Source: JAVVFH01 sp032250585
GTDB taxonomy: Bacteria > Pseudomonadota > Gammaproteobacteria > Xanthomonadales > SZUA-36
Length of the DNA: 11,726 nucleotides
Direction of reading: 5' to 3'
Assembly: GCA_032250585.1 (NCBI GenBank)
Contig: JAVVFH010000099.1
Coordinates: forward strand, 1-11,726
Shown here: in pieces, positions 1 through 5,914 of the stretch
Numbering within the stretch: position 1 is the stretch's first letter
How the letters are laid out: every line of letters starts with the position of its first letter
Notes under the pieces: generated by a model
Told to the model about the DNA's origin: nothing
Seen by the model: the letters and a program-made list of their open reading frames with translations, nothing else
Database searches by the model: none
Made by a program: the position numbers and the translations under genes

Positions 1-438
1 GGCCCATTCCTGCAGCGTCGTTACGTGCCGGGGCTTGATGGCCGTCTCGACGAAACCGTCCCTGAAGTCGCAGTCGATGCCGTAGCGCGCCACGCGGTCG
101 CGAATGATTTCGTTGCCTCGCCAGCGCAGACGCCACAGCATGTCGTCGATGCCCGCGCCGTGCTTTCTACGGATTTTGGACAGGCCGCTGATGCCGTTGA
201 TCAGTTGTCCACCGTTCCGTCCGGAAGCGCCCCAGCCGACCCGGTTGGCCTCCAGCAGGGCCACGGAGTAGCCTCGTTCGGCCAGCGTCAGGGCGGTTGC
301 GACGCCGGTAAATCCGGCACCCACGACGCAGACATCCACCGATTCGCTGCCCTGCAGCCGCGGGTATTCGGTGCGCGTGTTGACGCTGGCGGCGTAGTAA
401 GAGCGGGTATGTTCCTGGTTTTTCTGAAAGGGATTCAT
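1..438 (-). CDS. puuB: Gamma-glutamylputrescine oxidase-like FAD oxidoreductase, 3'-truncated by window edge
   Basis: This is the N-terminal 146 codons of a DAO-superfamily FAD oxidase; the rest lies beyond base 1. The ATG at 438 starts MNPFQKNQEHTRSYYAAS, and the SYYAAS segment matches the start of E. coli PuuB as I remember it. A Rossmann dinucleotide-binding motif follows (DVCVVGAGFTG, about residues 34-44), then the acidic residue after beta-2 (LLEANRVGWG) and the flavin-contact motif GASGRNGGQL typical of PuuB/OrdL. PuuB oxidises gamma-glutamylputrescine to the aldehyde plus H2O2 in the cytoplasm, the step before PuuC. A PuuC-like gene lies at 9454-10947. The gene is divergent from a TetR regulator. 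A related DAO-family amine oxidase of other specificity cannot be excluded, because the substrate-binding half is not visible. Confidence 0.82.
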   Translation of the reverse strand, partial: MNPFQKNQEHTRSYYAASVNTRTEYPRLQGSESVDVCVVGAGFTGVATALTLAERGYSVALLEANRVGWGASGRNGGQLINGISGLSKIRRKHGAGIDDMLWRLRWRGNEIIRDRVARYGIDCDFRDGFVETAIKPRHVTTLQEWA

Positions 439-469
439 CGGATTGCTTCGCCTTTAGCCCATTTTACGG

Positions 470-510
470 GGTTTTATTTATACCAACTGATCGATATAAT
501 TTAATTCTAC
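470..510. promoter_or_regulatory. Overlapping divergent promoters of puuB-like gene and tetR
   Basis: The 114-bp divergent gap is strikingly AT-rich here. On the plus strand a perfect TATAAT lies at 495-500, with only a weak -35 (TTTTAT, 472-477, spacing 17). On the minus strand TATAAA (477-482) is preceded by TGG, giving an extended -10. The -35 of one promoter overlaps the -10 of the other, so polymerase could occupy only one at a time. The imperfect dyad TATACCAACTGATCGATATA (479-498) is the likeliest TetR operator, but its symmetry is only partial (6 of 10 pairs). Confidence 0.45.
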
Positions 511-552
511 GGCCGGTGAGAAGGCCGGGTCAAGAGACAGGGCAGGGGCGAC

Positions 553-1143
553 ATGCCGAAAATCGTCGATCACGAACAGCAGCGCGAATGCTTTGCAGCG
601 GCCGTTATCCGAGTGGTGGCGCGCGACGGCCTGGAAGGCATGACCATGCGGGCGATAGCAGCCGAGGCCGGGCTGTCCTATGGATCTCTGTTCCATTATT
701 TTCCTTCGAAGGACGAGTTGCTGATGGAAGCCGTGCGCTATTCGACCTCGCTGCAGACGAGCCGGGTGAATGCGTATTCGAGCCGTTACCAGGGGCTCAA
801 GGCCCTCGAGCAGTTGCTGTTCGATGATGCGCTGGTCGATGACGACAGCCGCGGTGACGCGGTCGTGTGGCTGGCCTTCAGCTACAAGGCCGCACTGGAA
901 CCGCGTTTTGCAGCCATGCACACTGAACTGATCGACGGCTGGTTGGAGCGCATCGAGCAGTTACTCGGCGAAGCGCGTGAGCGCGGCGAGATCGCCGCCG
1001 ATACCGACACGGCCCTGGAGGCACTGGCGCTGTGGGCTTATTCGGCCGGCGTCGGGCAGCAGGGCCTGCTGCATCCCGCGAGACTGCCGCCGCAACGCCA
1101 GAGAAAGCTGATAAAGGTTTATTTGCAAAGGCTGGCACCCTGA
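553..1143 (+). CDS. TetR/AcrR-family (BetI-like) transcriptional regulator
   Basis: This 196-residue protein has normal TetR length. The N-terminal helix-turn-helix is clear at about residues 30-57: TMRAIAAEAGLSYGSLFHYF followed by PSKDELL, the signature of the TetR_N domain. The remaining roughly 135 residues are helical and variable, as expected for a ligand-binding and dimerisation domain, with W-rich segments (VVWLAFSY, ALWAYSAG). The HTH and overall layout resemble BetI-type repressors. The ATG at 553 follows an AGGGG purine run at 544-548. The gene is divergent from the puuB-like oxidase, so local repression of that gene and autoregulation are the natural inference; the ligand may be a polyamine-related compound. 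It ends 25 bp from the convergent FAD oxidoreductase. Confidence 0.88.
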   Translation: MPKIVDHEQQRECFAAAVIRVVARDGLEGMTMRAIAAEAGLSYGSLFHYFPSKDELLMEAVRYSTSLQTSRVNAYSSRYQGLKALEQLLFDDALVDDDSRGDAVVWLAFSYKAALEPRFAAMHTELIDGWLERIEQLLGEARERGEIAADTDTALEALALWAYSAGVGQQGLLHPARLPPQRQRKLIKVYLQRLAP

Positions 1144-1168
1144 CCCAAAGCCACCCGCGGGCGGCTGA

Positions 1169-2551
1169 TCAGGGGAACAGGGTTTTCAGCATCTTTTGGT
1201 AGAGGCCGGCGAGGCGGCTTTGCCGGTACTCGGCCCGGTCGGCTGCCTGCATCAGGGCGCGTGCCGACTGGAAGGCCAGCCAGCGCAGGGGTTCCGGTTC
1301 CCAGCGGCGGCTCCAGACGCTGTTGGTCACCCACGGCGTGTGTACGCGGTCGGTGTCGCGCTCCAGCAGCAGGTCGGCCAGCGTCCTCCCGGCCAGTTGG
1401 CTGGCGCCGACGCCGTTGCCGAAATAGCCTCCGGCCCGGCCTAGGCCCATGGCGGCATCGAAGCTGACCGATGGGCGCAACGAGCGGCTGACACCCATCG
1501 CGCCACCCCAGCCGTGTGTAAAACCTATGTCCGCCAGCGACGGGAAAAAGCGCAGCAGGGTGTCGCGGACGATGCTGAATTCGGGATCGGTGGCGTCGAA
1601 TCGGCGGTGGACCTGCGAACCGTAGCGGTAACTGCCGCGGCAGCCGAAGGCGATCCGCCCGTCGGCGGTTCGCTGCCCATAGGTGACGATGCGGTCGCGG
1701 TTGCCAAAGCAATATCGTTTGTGAATCACGAGTTCATCGATTTGCCGTGGGCTGAGCGCTTCGGTGACCACCATCATCGAGTGGACCGGCACGAGGTCCC
1801 GCCGATGGCCGCCAAGGCCTTCGCCGTAGCCTTCCGTCGCCAGCACGACGCGGTCGGCGCGAACCTGGGCGGCCGCGGTGCGCAAACGCCGCGGCTGGAA
1901 TTCGCGCACGGGCGTTTGTTCATAGAGGAGCACACCCATCCGCTCCACGGTGTCGGCCAGGCCGCGTACGAGTCGCGCGGGGTGAATGGCTGCACAATGG
2001 CGCAGCCAGACCGCGCCCAGCGCGCCCTCGACCCGAAGTGTCGAGGGCATCTCGTCCGGTCCGATCCAACGATAATCGTCGCTGCCGAAACCCAGCGCGC
2101 GCAACGCTTCGAGTTCAGCACGCAGGCGTGCCAACTGGGCTGGGTTTACCGCGATCTCCAGCGCTCCGGATAACTCGAAATGACAGTCAATCGACGCCTG
2201 TTCGACAACATGGCCGATTTCGTGGACCGCATCGAACATCAGTTTTTGCAGGTGGATGGCCCCCGCGCGGTGGGCCGGGTCCCGCAGCCAGCCGTCGATG
2301 CCCGACAGGTAGGACGAGCACCACCCTCCGTTGCGTCCGGAGGCCCCGTAGCCGGCGGTTTCCGCCTCCAGCAAAAGCACCCGCAGCGAGGGATCGTGTT
2401 TTTTCAGGTAGTAAGCGGTCCACAGGCCTGTATAGCCGGCTCCGACGACGGCTACGTCGCATTCGGTGTCCCGCTCCAGCGCAGGGCGGGGCGCCCGGGC
2501 CGATGTCAGGGTCGAATGCCAGAAACTCAGTTCGTGCTCATTAACGGTCAT
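1169..2551 (-). CDS. DAO-superfamily FAD-dependent oxidoreductase
   Basis: This 460-residue flavoprotein belongs to the glycine/D-amino acid oxidase superfamily. From the ATG at 2551, the FAD-binding beta-alpha-beta motif is DVAVVGAGYTGLWTAYYL (about 32-49), the ribose-binding acid lies in LLLEAE, and the flavin motif ASGRNGG is at 70-76. Near the C-terminus FGNGVGASQLAGR fits the usual second FAD-contact segment. These proteins oxidise C-N bonds of amino acids or amines; the substrate is not readable here. The gene overlaps the marR stop codon, indicating translational coupling in a marR-oxidase operon. An in-frame GTG at 2560 gives three more residues; ATG is preferred, with GAAAG upstream. 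Its length and motifs match PuuB, but the N-terminus is distinct and the regulator differs, so a different substrate is likely. Confidence 0.87.
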   Translation of the reverse strand: MTVNEHELSFWHSTLTSARAPRPALERDTECDVAVVGAGYTGLWTAYYLKKHDPSLRVLLLEAETAGYGASGRNGGWCSSYLSGIDGWLRDPAHRAGAIHLQKLMFDAVHEIGHVVEQASIDCHFELSGALEIAVNPAQLARLRAELEALRALGFGSDDYRWIGPDEMPSTLRVEGALGAVWLRHCAAIHPARLVRGLADTVERMGVLLYEQTPVREFQPRRLRTAAAQVRADRVVLATEGYGEGLGGHRRDLVPVHSMMVVTEALSPRQIDELVIHKRYCFGNRDRIVTYGQRTADGRIAFGCRGSYRYGSQVHRRFDATDPEFSIVRDTLLRFFPSLADIGFTHGWGGAMGVSRSLRPSVSFDAAMGLGRAGGYFGNGVGASQLAGRTLADLLLERDTDRVHTPWVTNSVWSRRWEPEPLRWLAFQSARALMQAADRAEYRQSRLAGLYQKMLKTLFP

Positions 2552-3047
2552 CGTCGGCACTTTCGCAGCTCAGCACAAAGGCGCGCAGCAAGTCGCCCAA
2601 TTGCCGTCGCTGCGCACGGCTCAGGCCGTTCAGAGCCCGACCGGCGGCTTCGAAACGCGCTTCGGTGGCGGCGTCTACACGCTTATGTCCCTCCGCTGAC
2701 AGGCGCACCAGCACCCGGCGCCGGTCCGCGCTGTCGCGAACACGCTCGACCAGACCGGCCTGCTCCAGGCGATCGATGCGGTTGGTGACGGCTCCGGACG
2801 TAAGCATGCCCGACTCGGCCAGTTCGCTGGCTGCCAGTGTGTAGGGTTCACCCTGTCTGCGCAGGGCCGACAGCACGTCGTACTGCCACCAGTGCAGGTC
2901 AAAAGCCTGCAGGCACTGAGAGACTGCATCGCCCAGAATTTTGGCGATCATCTGGACCCGCAGGACCACCCCCATCGCTGCGGGGTCCAGATCCGGTCGC
3001 TGCTCGCTCCAGTCGGCCAGCAGTTCGTCGATGATGTCCTTGCTCAT
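2541..3047 (-). CDS. MarR-family transcriptional regulator
   Basis: This is a 168-residue winged-helix regulator. The DNA-binding domain is at about residues 69-120: YTLAASELAES, recognition helix region SGAVTNRIDRLEQAGLV, and a wing with the classic DSADRRRVLVRLS pattern. Flanking helices (20-60 and 125-160) form the dimer interface. I chose the ATG at 3047 (MSKDIIDELL); another ATG lies at 3059. The reading frame stays open to 3164 but would then read through the operator region, giving an N-terminus unlike the family. MarR proteins bind short palindromes and are released by small ligands, often phenolics or oxidants. A strong palindrome sits 37 bp upstream of the start and again at 3666-3683. 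It is co-directional and overlapping with the FAD oxidoreductase, which it probably regulates together with itself. Confidence 0.9.
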   Translation of the reverse strand: MSKDIIDELLADWSEQRPDLDPAAMGVVLRVQMIAKILGDAVSQCLQAFDLHWWQYDVLSALRRQGEPYTLAASELAESGMLTSGAVTNRIDRLEQAGLVERVRDSADRRRVLVRLSAEGHKRVDAATEARFEAAGRALNGLSRAQRRQLGDLLRAFVLSCESADDDR

Positions 3048-3083
3048 GGCTTCGATCATAGCTACATAAAGTCTGACATTAAA

Positions 3084-3101
3084 TATCTTGACATAAAGAT
3101 A
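3084..3101. promoter_or_regulatory. Putative MarR operator, copy 1
   Basis: The sequence TATCTTGACATAAAGATA is an 18-bp interrupted palindrome with perfect 6-bp arms TATCTT/AAGATA. Its size and ATCTTGA-type half-sites suit MarR-family winged-helix dimers. It lies between divergent marR and the small acidic gene and covers the -35 box of the latter. A degenerate partial copy (CTGACATTAAATA, 3073-3085) lies beside it. The identical 18-mer recurs inverted at 3666-3683. Confidence 0.7.
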
Positions 3102-3116
3102 AAATGGTTTTTTAAT
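3088..3116 (+). promoter_or_regulatory. Sigma-70-type promoter for the small acidic protein gene
   Basis: A consensus TTGACA (3088-3093) is followed after exactly 17 bp by TTTAAT (3111-3116, 5 of 6 to TATAAT). The predicted start near 3123 leaves a leader of about 34 nt to the ATG at 3157. The leader begins with a G/C hairpin (GGGGG-CCA-CCCCC, 3126-3138) ahead of the Shine-Dalgarno GGAG. The -35 box lies inside the MarR-type palindrome, so repressor binding would block this promoter. Confidence 0.7.
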
Positions 3117-3156
3117 TTTCCTGCGGGGGGCCACCCCCGGGGTTGGAGATTGAGTG

Positions 3157-3408
3157 ATGGCCAAGAGAAAACACGGAAAGCCGAAAGCTTATGAAATCGA
3201 TCTTTACGAGGATTTCGAAAGTCCCTTCGATGCCGACGCGGACCTGGACGAATTGTCGAGCGAATTAGCCGGCACCGACCCGGATGACTTTTTTGAACCC
3301 GGGGAGCGTTTCAGCGCGCGGCGCAAGATCGAGCGGCGCAACGACATGCGCAGGCTCTACTCCCAATTGGATGAATGGGAAGAGTTCGGTAGTCGTTACG
3401 ACTGGTAA
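3157..3408 (+). CDS. Small acidic protein, possibly PA3496-family envelope protein
   Basis: This 83-residue protein starts at ATG 3157 with Shine-Dalgarno GGAG (3145-3148) eight bases upstream; a GTG directly before it is less likely. The short N-terminus is basic (MAKRKHGKPK), the middle is strongly acidic (repeated D and E, residues about 13-50), and the C-terminal third is amphipathic and charged with ARRKIERRNDMRRLYSQL. There are 23 acidic against 14 basic residues. No signal peptide or membrane segment is visible. The acidic middle plus RRKIE-type helix recalls the PA3496 family of small putative envelope-integrity proteins, but this rests on memory and is not certain. It is divergent from marR, driven by a promoter carrying the MarR-type palindrome, and convergent with the small basic ORF at 3484-3615. 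Confidence 0.8.
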   Translation: MAKRKHGKPKAYEIDLYEDFESPFDADADLDELSSELAGTDPDDFFEPGERFSARRKIERRNDMRRLYSQLDEWEEFGSRYDW

Positions 3409-3450
3409 TGCGCCTGACGAACTTTTCCGCTTCGGCAAGGCTTCTCTGAA

Positions 3451-3479
3451 AACATGGTCCGCGATTTGCGGGCCATGTT
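3451..3479 (-). terminator. Strong hairpin terminator between two convergent small genes
   Basis: AACATGGTCCGC (3451-3462) and GCGGGCCATGTT (3468-3479) form a 12-bp stem, with one G-T wobble when read on the plus strand, around a 5-nt loop. Read on the minus strand it starts 4 nt after the stop of the basic ORF and runs into TTTTC, as an intrinsic terminator should. On the plus strand it follows the acidic gene by about 40 nt but lacks a good U-run, so it should work better leftward. Confidence 0.7.
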
Positions 3480-3483
3480 CCGA

Positions 3484-3615
3484 TTAACAGGCCTGTGTCC
3501 GGCCAGATCGCTTATTTGCCTGTCGTTTCGTGTTTTTGCGACTGCTTGCGGCGACCGGCCGGGTCGACCGCTTCGGGGTTACCGGCTTGATGATCTTGCG
3601 CTTTCCTGAAAACAC
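3484..3615 (-). CDS. Unrecognised small highly basic protein under a MarR-type promoter
   Basis: This 43-codon ORF starts at GTG 3615 (MFSGKRKIIKPVTPKRST at the N-terminus) and stops at TAA 3484-3486. It has 14 Lys/Arg and no Asp or Glu; Ser, Thr, Pro and Ala make up much of the remainder, suggesting a disordered nucleic-acid- or polyanion-binding peptide. I do not recognise a family. An in-frame TTG at 3636 would extend it to 50 residues (LGGKLKS added) but leaves only about 8 nt of leader from the predicted start. GTG has GGGAAG nine bases upstream. Codon third positions are GC-rich in the N-terminal half, as in neighbouring genes. A consensus promoter with a MarR palindrome lies upstream, and a terminator hairpin starts 4 nt after the stop. 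The alternative is a small RNA without translation. Confidence 0.5.
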   Translation of the reverse strand: MFSGKRKIIKPVTPKRSTRPVAASSRKNTKRQANKRSGRTQAC

Positions 3616-3650
3616 GGATTTCAGCTTCCCACCCAAGAGTGCGGGACCTC

Positions 3651-3679
3651 ATTACAGGCCTAAAATATCTTTATGTCAA
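3651..3679 (-). promoter_or_regulatory. Sigma-70-type promoter for the small basic ORF or sRNA
   Basis: Read on the minus strand, TTGACA (3679-3674) is followed after exactly 17 bp by TGTAAT (3656-3651, 5 of 6 to TATAAT). The predicted start is near 3644. Transcription would run left through the basic ORF to the hairpin at 3451-3479, making an RNA of about 195-200 nt. The geometry is the same as at 3088-3116, with the -35 box embedded in the same palindrome. Confidence 0.62.
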
Positions 3680-3683
3680 GATA
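3666..3683. promoter_or_regulatory. Putative MarR operator, copy 2 (inverted)
   Basis: TATCTTTATGTCAAGATA is the exact reverse complement of the 18-mer at 3084-3101, while the flanking bases differ. It is not next to any conventional large gene. Its placement over a leftward TTGACA box indicates that it controls the small minus-strand transcription unit at 3450-3644. Confidence 0.68.
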
Positions 3684-3734
3684 GTATCCAGGATATGCCT
3701 GTTTCGGACATCATGAATCCATGGAAAATGGTTG

Positions 3735-3815
3735 ATCGCGGCTGAAGCCGCTCCCACAGATTCCCCACGGACTTTGCCGAAGCTGTGATGTCGTGGGAGC
3801 GACTTCAGCCACGAT
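3735..3815. repeat. Inverted REP pair (REPIN/BIME-like)
   Basis: Two 23-nt REP sequences face each other: minus-strand 3757-3735 (GTGGGAGCGGCTTCAGCC, then GCGAT) and plus-strand 3793-3815 (GTGGGAGCGACTTCAGCC, then ACGAT). They differ at only two positions and are separated by 35 nt. Each carries the inner palindrome GGCTTCAGCC or its variant. This matches the GTRGGAGCGRCTTCAGCC REP family common in Pseudomonas and Xanthomonadales genomes, which is mobilised by RAYT (TnpA-REP) enzymes; none is encoded in this window. It lies 45 bp beyond the zntB stop, where such structures often also stabilise mRNA ends. Confidence 0.85.
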
Positions 3816-3860
3816 ACAGCCTGTATTCCTGCTATCGAAGCATGCACCATGCGAACCGGC

Positions 3861-4859
3861 TCAGAACCACTTACTGAACCGGAATATCAGCAGAATTCCG
3901 GCTGCGATCAGGCCCATGATCATGGCGATGATCGCGAAGGACCACTCGTTTTCCGTGCCCGGCAGGCCGGCCACGTTCATGCCCATCAGCCCGGTCAAAA
4001 AAGACAGCGGCAGAAAGATCGCCGCGACGATCGAAAGCAGGAACATACGCGAGTTCTGCTCGTGGGCGACGATACCGAGAAACTCTTCCTGCGCGACCAT
4101 CGCCCTTTCACGGATCAGGTCCAGATCTTCGATCAGCAAAGTCAGGCGGTTCAGTTGTTCGCGCAGTTCCGCGAGCTGCCGTTCCCCGAAAAACGTATCG
4201 GTGATCCGGGAAAGACGGTCCAGTGCCTCGCGCTGCGGTGCCAGGTAGCGCCGGATGCGCGCGGTTTTACGCCTCTGTTCGCCGAAAGGTGTGCTGCGCG
4301 CGGTCATGTTCTGTCGGCTGACCAGGTTCTCGGCTTCTTCCAGTGCGTCGTCCAGGGCATCAATGGCCTCGCCGATGCGGTCCAGCAATTGGCTGATCAA
4401 CTGCAGTTGAAAGAGTGGAGCCGAGCGCGGCCCGCGGCCCTCCTGCAGGGCTTCGCGCATGCGCTCGACCGACTTCAGGCGCCGCCTGCTGGCCGTGAAC
4501 ACACGCGTGCCCTCGAGCCATATCCGTACCGAGATCATGTCCTCGATCGGCGAACCCGGATTCAGGTTGACGCCACGCAGAATGGTCAGGATACCGTCAG
4601 GCGTTTCCAGAACGCGAGGCCTGCTGTCTTCGGCCAGCATGGCCACGGTGATCGCGTCGTCGATGCCACTTTTCGTTTCCAGCCATGCACGGCCGGCGTG
4701 GTCACTGAAATCGACGTTGAACCAGACCGTCTGGCCTGCCTCGCACGCTTTCAGACCGGCTTCCGGGTGGACTTGGCGGGCGCCCCCCTCGCCGTCCAGA
4801 ATCCATGCACAGAACTCCTCGGCGACTATCGGCGCTTTGTTCGTCGGCGCAGCGCTCAC
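3861..4859 (-). CDS. zntB: ZntB-type CorA-superfamily zinc/cation transporter
   Basis: This 332-residue protein is close to E. coli ZntB in length. It has a long soluble cytoplasmic N-terminal domain, a charged helical stalk (about 150-265, including RRYLAPQREALDRL and the E/R-rich segment after it), then two C-terminal membrane segments. The first (about 272-292) ends in GMNVAGLPG at 293-301, the GMN signature of CorA/ZntB; the second ends in RFSKWF, similar to ZntB's HRSKWL tail. ZntB mediates proton-coupled Zn2+ movement across the inner membrane. The GTG start at 4859 overlaps the TGA of the upstream mscS-like gene (GTGA), so translation is probably coupled. Selectivity for Zn2+ rather than Mg2+ or others is inferred from family resemblance. 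Confidence 0.85.
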   Translation of the reverse strand: MSAAPTNKAPIVAEEFCAWILDGEGGARQVHPEAGLKACEAGQTVWFNVDFSDHAGRAWLETKSGIDDAITVAMLAEDSRPRVLETPDGILTILRGVNLNPGSPIEDMISVRIWLEGTRVFTASRRRLKSVERMREALQEGRGPRSAPLFQLQLISQLLDRIGEAIDALDDALEEAENLVSRQNMTARSTPFGEQRRKTARIRRYLAPQREALDRLSRITDTFFGERQLAELREQLNRLTLLIEDLDLIRERAMVAQEEFLGIVAHEQNSRMFLLSIVAAIFLPLSFLTGLMGMNVAGLPGTENEWSFAIIAMIMGLIAAGILLIFRFSKWF

Positions 4860-5761
4860 GGGCGTTCATCCTCTGCTGCGGCGGTGTCTTCGGGCCGGGG
4901 CAGCATGGTGATGTGCAGGGGCCGCGAGCTGTCGAAGTGAACATCGCGCTGCGGGAAGGCGATGACGATGCCGTGCTCGGCGAACAGGGCGTCGACGCGG
5001 AAACGGATGTCGCTGCGGATTTGACGCAATTCCTTTTCCCCACCCGACTCGCACCAGAAGTAGGCATCGAAAATCAGCGCATTGTCGCCAAAATCTTCAA
5101 ACACGATGACCGGCGGCGGTTCGCTGTGCGCTTCTTTTTGCGCGGCGACAGCCTCGAGCAGTAATTTTTCCACCAGGCGCACCGGGGAACCGTAGGCCAC
5201 GCCGACTCGAACCGTGATGCGGAACTTACGATCGACCAGGGTCCAGTTGATCACGACGCGCTCGAGCATCTGGCTGTTCGGGACCAGCAGGTGCACGCCA
5301 TCGATGCGCCGGATGCGCGTGGAGCGGTTGCCGATGACCTCGACGACGCCCCGGTGATTGTCGATTTCCACGAAGTCACCGATGCGTACTGGCCGTTCGG
5401 ACATCAGGATCCAGCCGCTGATCAGGTTGTTGATGATGCTCTGTGCGCCGAAGCCGACGCCGATCGCGACCGCGCCACTGACAAAGGCCAGTGCTGTGAT
5501 CGGAATGCGCAGCATGCCGAGCGCGGTGATGAACAGCACTACCAGCAGCGTGTAGAACACGAGCCGCTGAACAGTCTGGATAATGTCGGGATTGACATTG
5601 GCGCGCAGCAATTGCCGGCCGATCAGGCGTTGCAGAGACCAGATCAGGAGCAGCCCGAGGACGATGATCAGCACGGTCAGCACGATCTGGCTGAGCGTGA
5701 ACTGCGCGCCGGAACTCAGGGTGATCAATGGCAGGTGCCAATATTTTTCCAGTGTTTCCAT
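4856..5761 (-). CDS. MscS-family small-conductance mechanosensitive channel
   Basis: This 301-residue protein is MscS-sized. Three membrane segments are visible at about 23-43, 66-88 and 91-113. The third is the Gly/Ala-rich pore helix (SGAVAIGVGFGAQSIINNL), followed by the conserved RPVRIGDFVEI stretch that starts the cytoplasmic beta domain, then RSTRIRRIDGVHLLVPNS, typical of MscS. The C-terminal alpha/beta domain is complete and ends in a short charged tail. Such channels open under membrane tension and release solutes on hypo-osmotic shock. The ATG at 5761 has a GGA purine run ten bases upstream. It is first in an operon with zntB (4-base overlap) and divergent from the desaturase gene. 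Confidence 0.92.
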   Translation of the reverse strand: METLEKYWHLPLITLSSGAQFTLSQIVLTVLIIVLGLLLIWSLQRLIGRQLLRANVNPDIIQTVQRLVFYTLLVVLFITALGMLRIPITALAFVSGAVAIGVGFGAQSIINNLISGWILMSERPVRIGDFVEIDNHRGVVEVIGNRSTRIRRIDGVHLLVPNSQMLERVVINWTLVDRKFRITVRVGVAYGSPVRLVEKLLLEAVAAQKEAHSEPPPVIVFEDFGDNALIFDAYFWCESGGEKELRQIRSDIRFRVDALFAEHGIVIAFPQRDVHFDSSRPLHITMLPRPEDTAAAEDERP

Positions 5762-5856
5762 GCGTTCGTCCGATCAGTGCCCTGTGTGCAACGCCTGCGC
5801 GCGAGAGAGAATTCAGGCGCGGATGGCGTGCGCTCTCATCCTACTCCATCTGCGGC

Positions 5857-5885
5857 TTGCAGAGAAAAACAGAGGGGCTGATAAT
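5857..5885 (+). promoter_or_regulatory. Candidate promoter of the desaturase gene
   Basis: TTGCAG (5857-5862) and GATAAT (5880-5885) are spaced by 17 bp in the 153-bp divergent gap. The -10 is good (5 of 6) and the -35 weak (3 of 6). The predicted start near 5892 gives a leader of about 23 nt to the ATG at 5915. No convincing promoter for the divergent mscS-like gene was seen. Confidence 0.4.
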
Positions 5886-5914
5886 TGCGCGATCGAGATT
5901 GCGGCTGGCGAAAG

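Noticed and set aside
1144..1168. GCCACCCGCGGGCGGC palindrome between convergent tetR and the FAD oxidase
   Set aside because: It has essentially no loop and no adjacent T-run, so calling it a terminator is not justified.
3048..3164. N-terminal extension of MarR to 207 residues
   Set aside because: The extra codons run through the operator and the divergent promoter, encode an AT-rich sequence unlike MarR N-termini, and better starts exist at 3047 and 3059.
3512..3652. 46-residue minus-strand ORF starting ATG 3652 in another frame than the basic ORF
   Set aside because: Its ATG falls within the predicted -10 box, upstream of the expected transcript start, and its third codon positions are less GC-rich.
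3530..3745. 71-residue plus-strand ORF in the zntB-acidic gene gap
   Set aside because: No ribosome site, and it spans the second operator and a REP copy; the opposite-strand basic ORF has promoter and terminator support.
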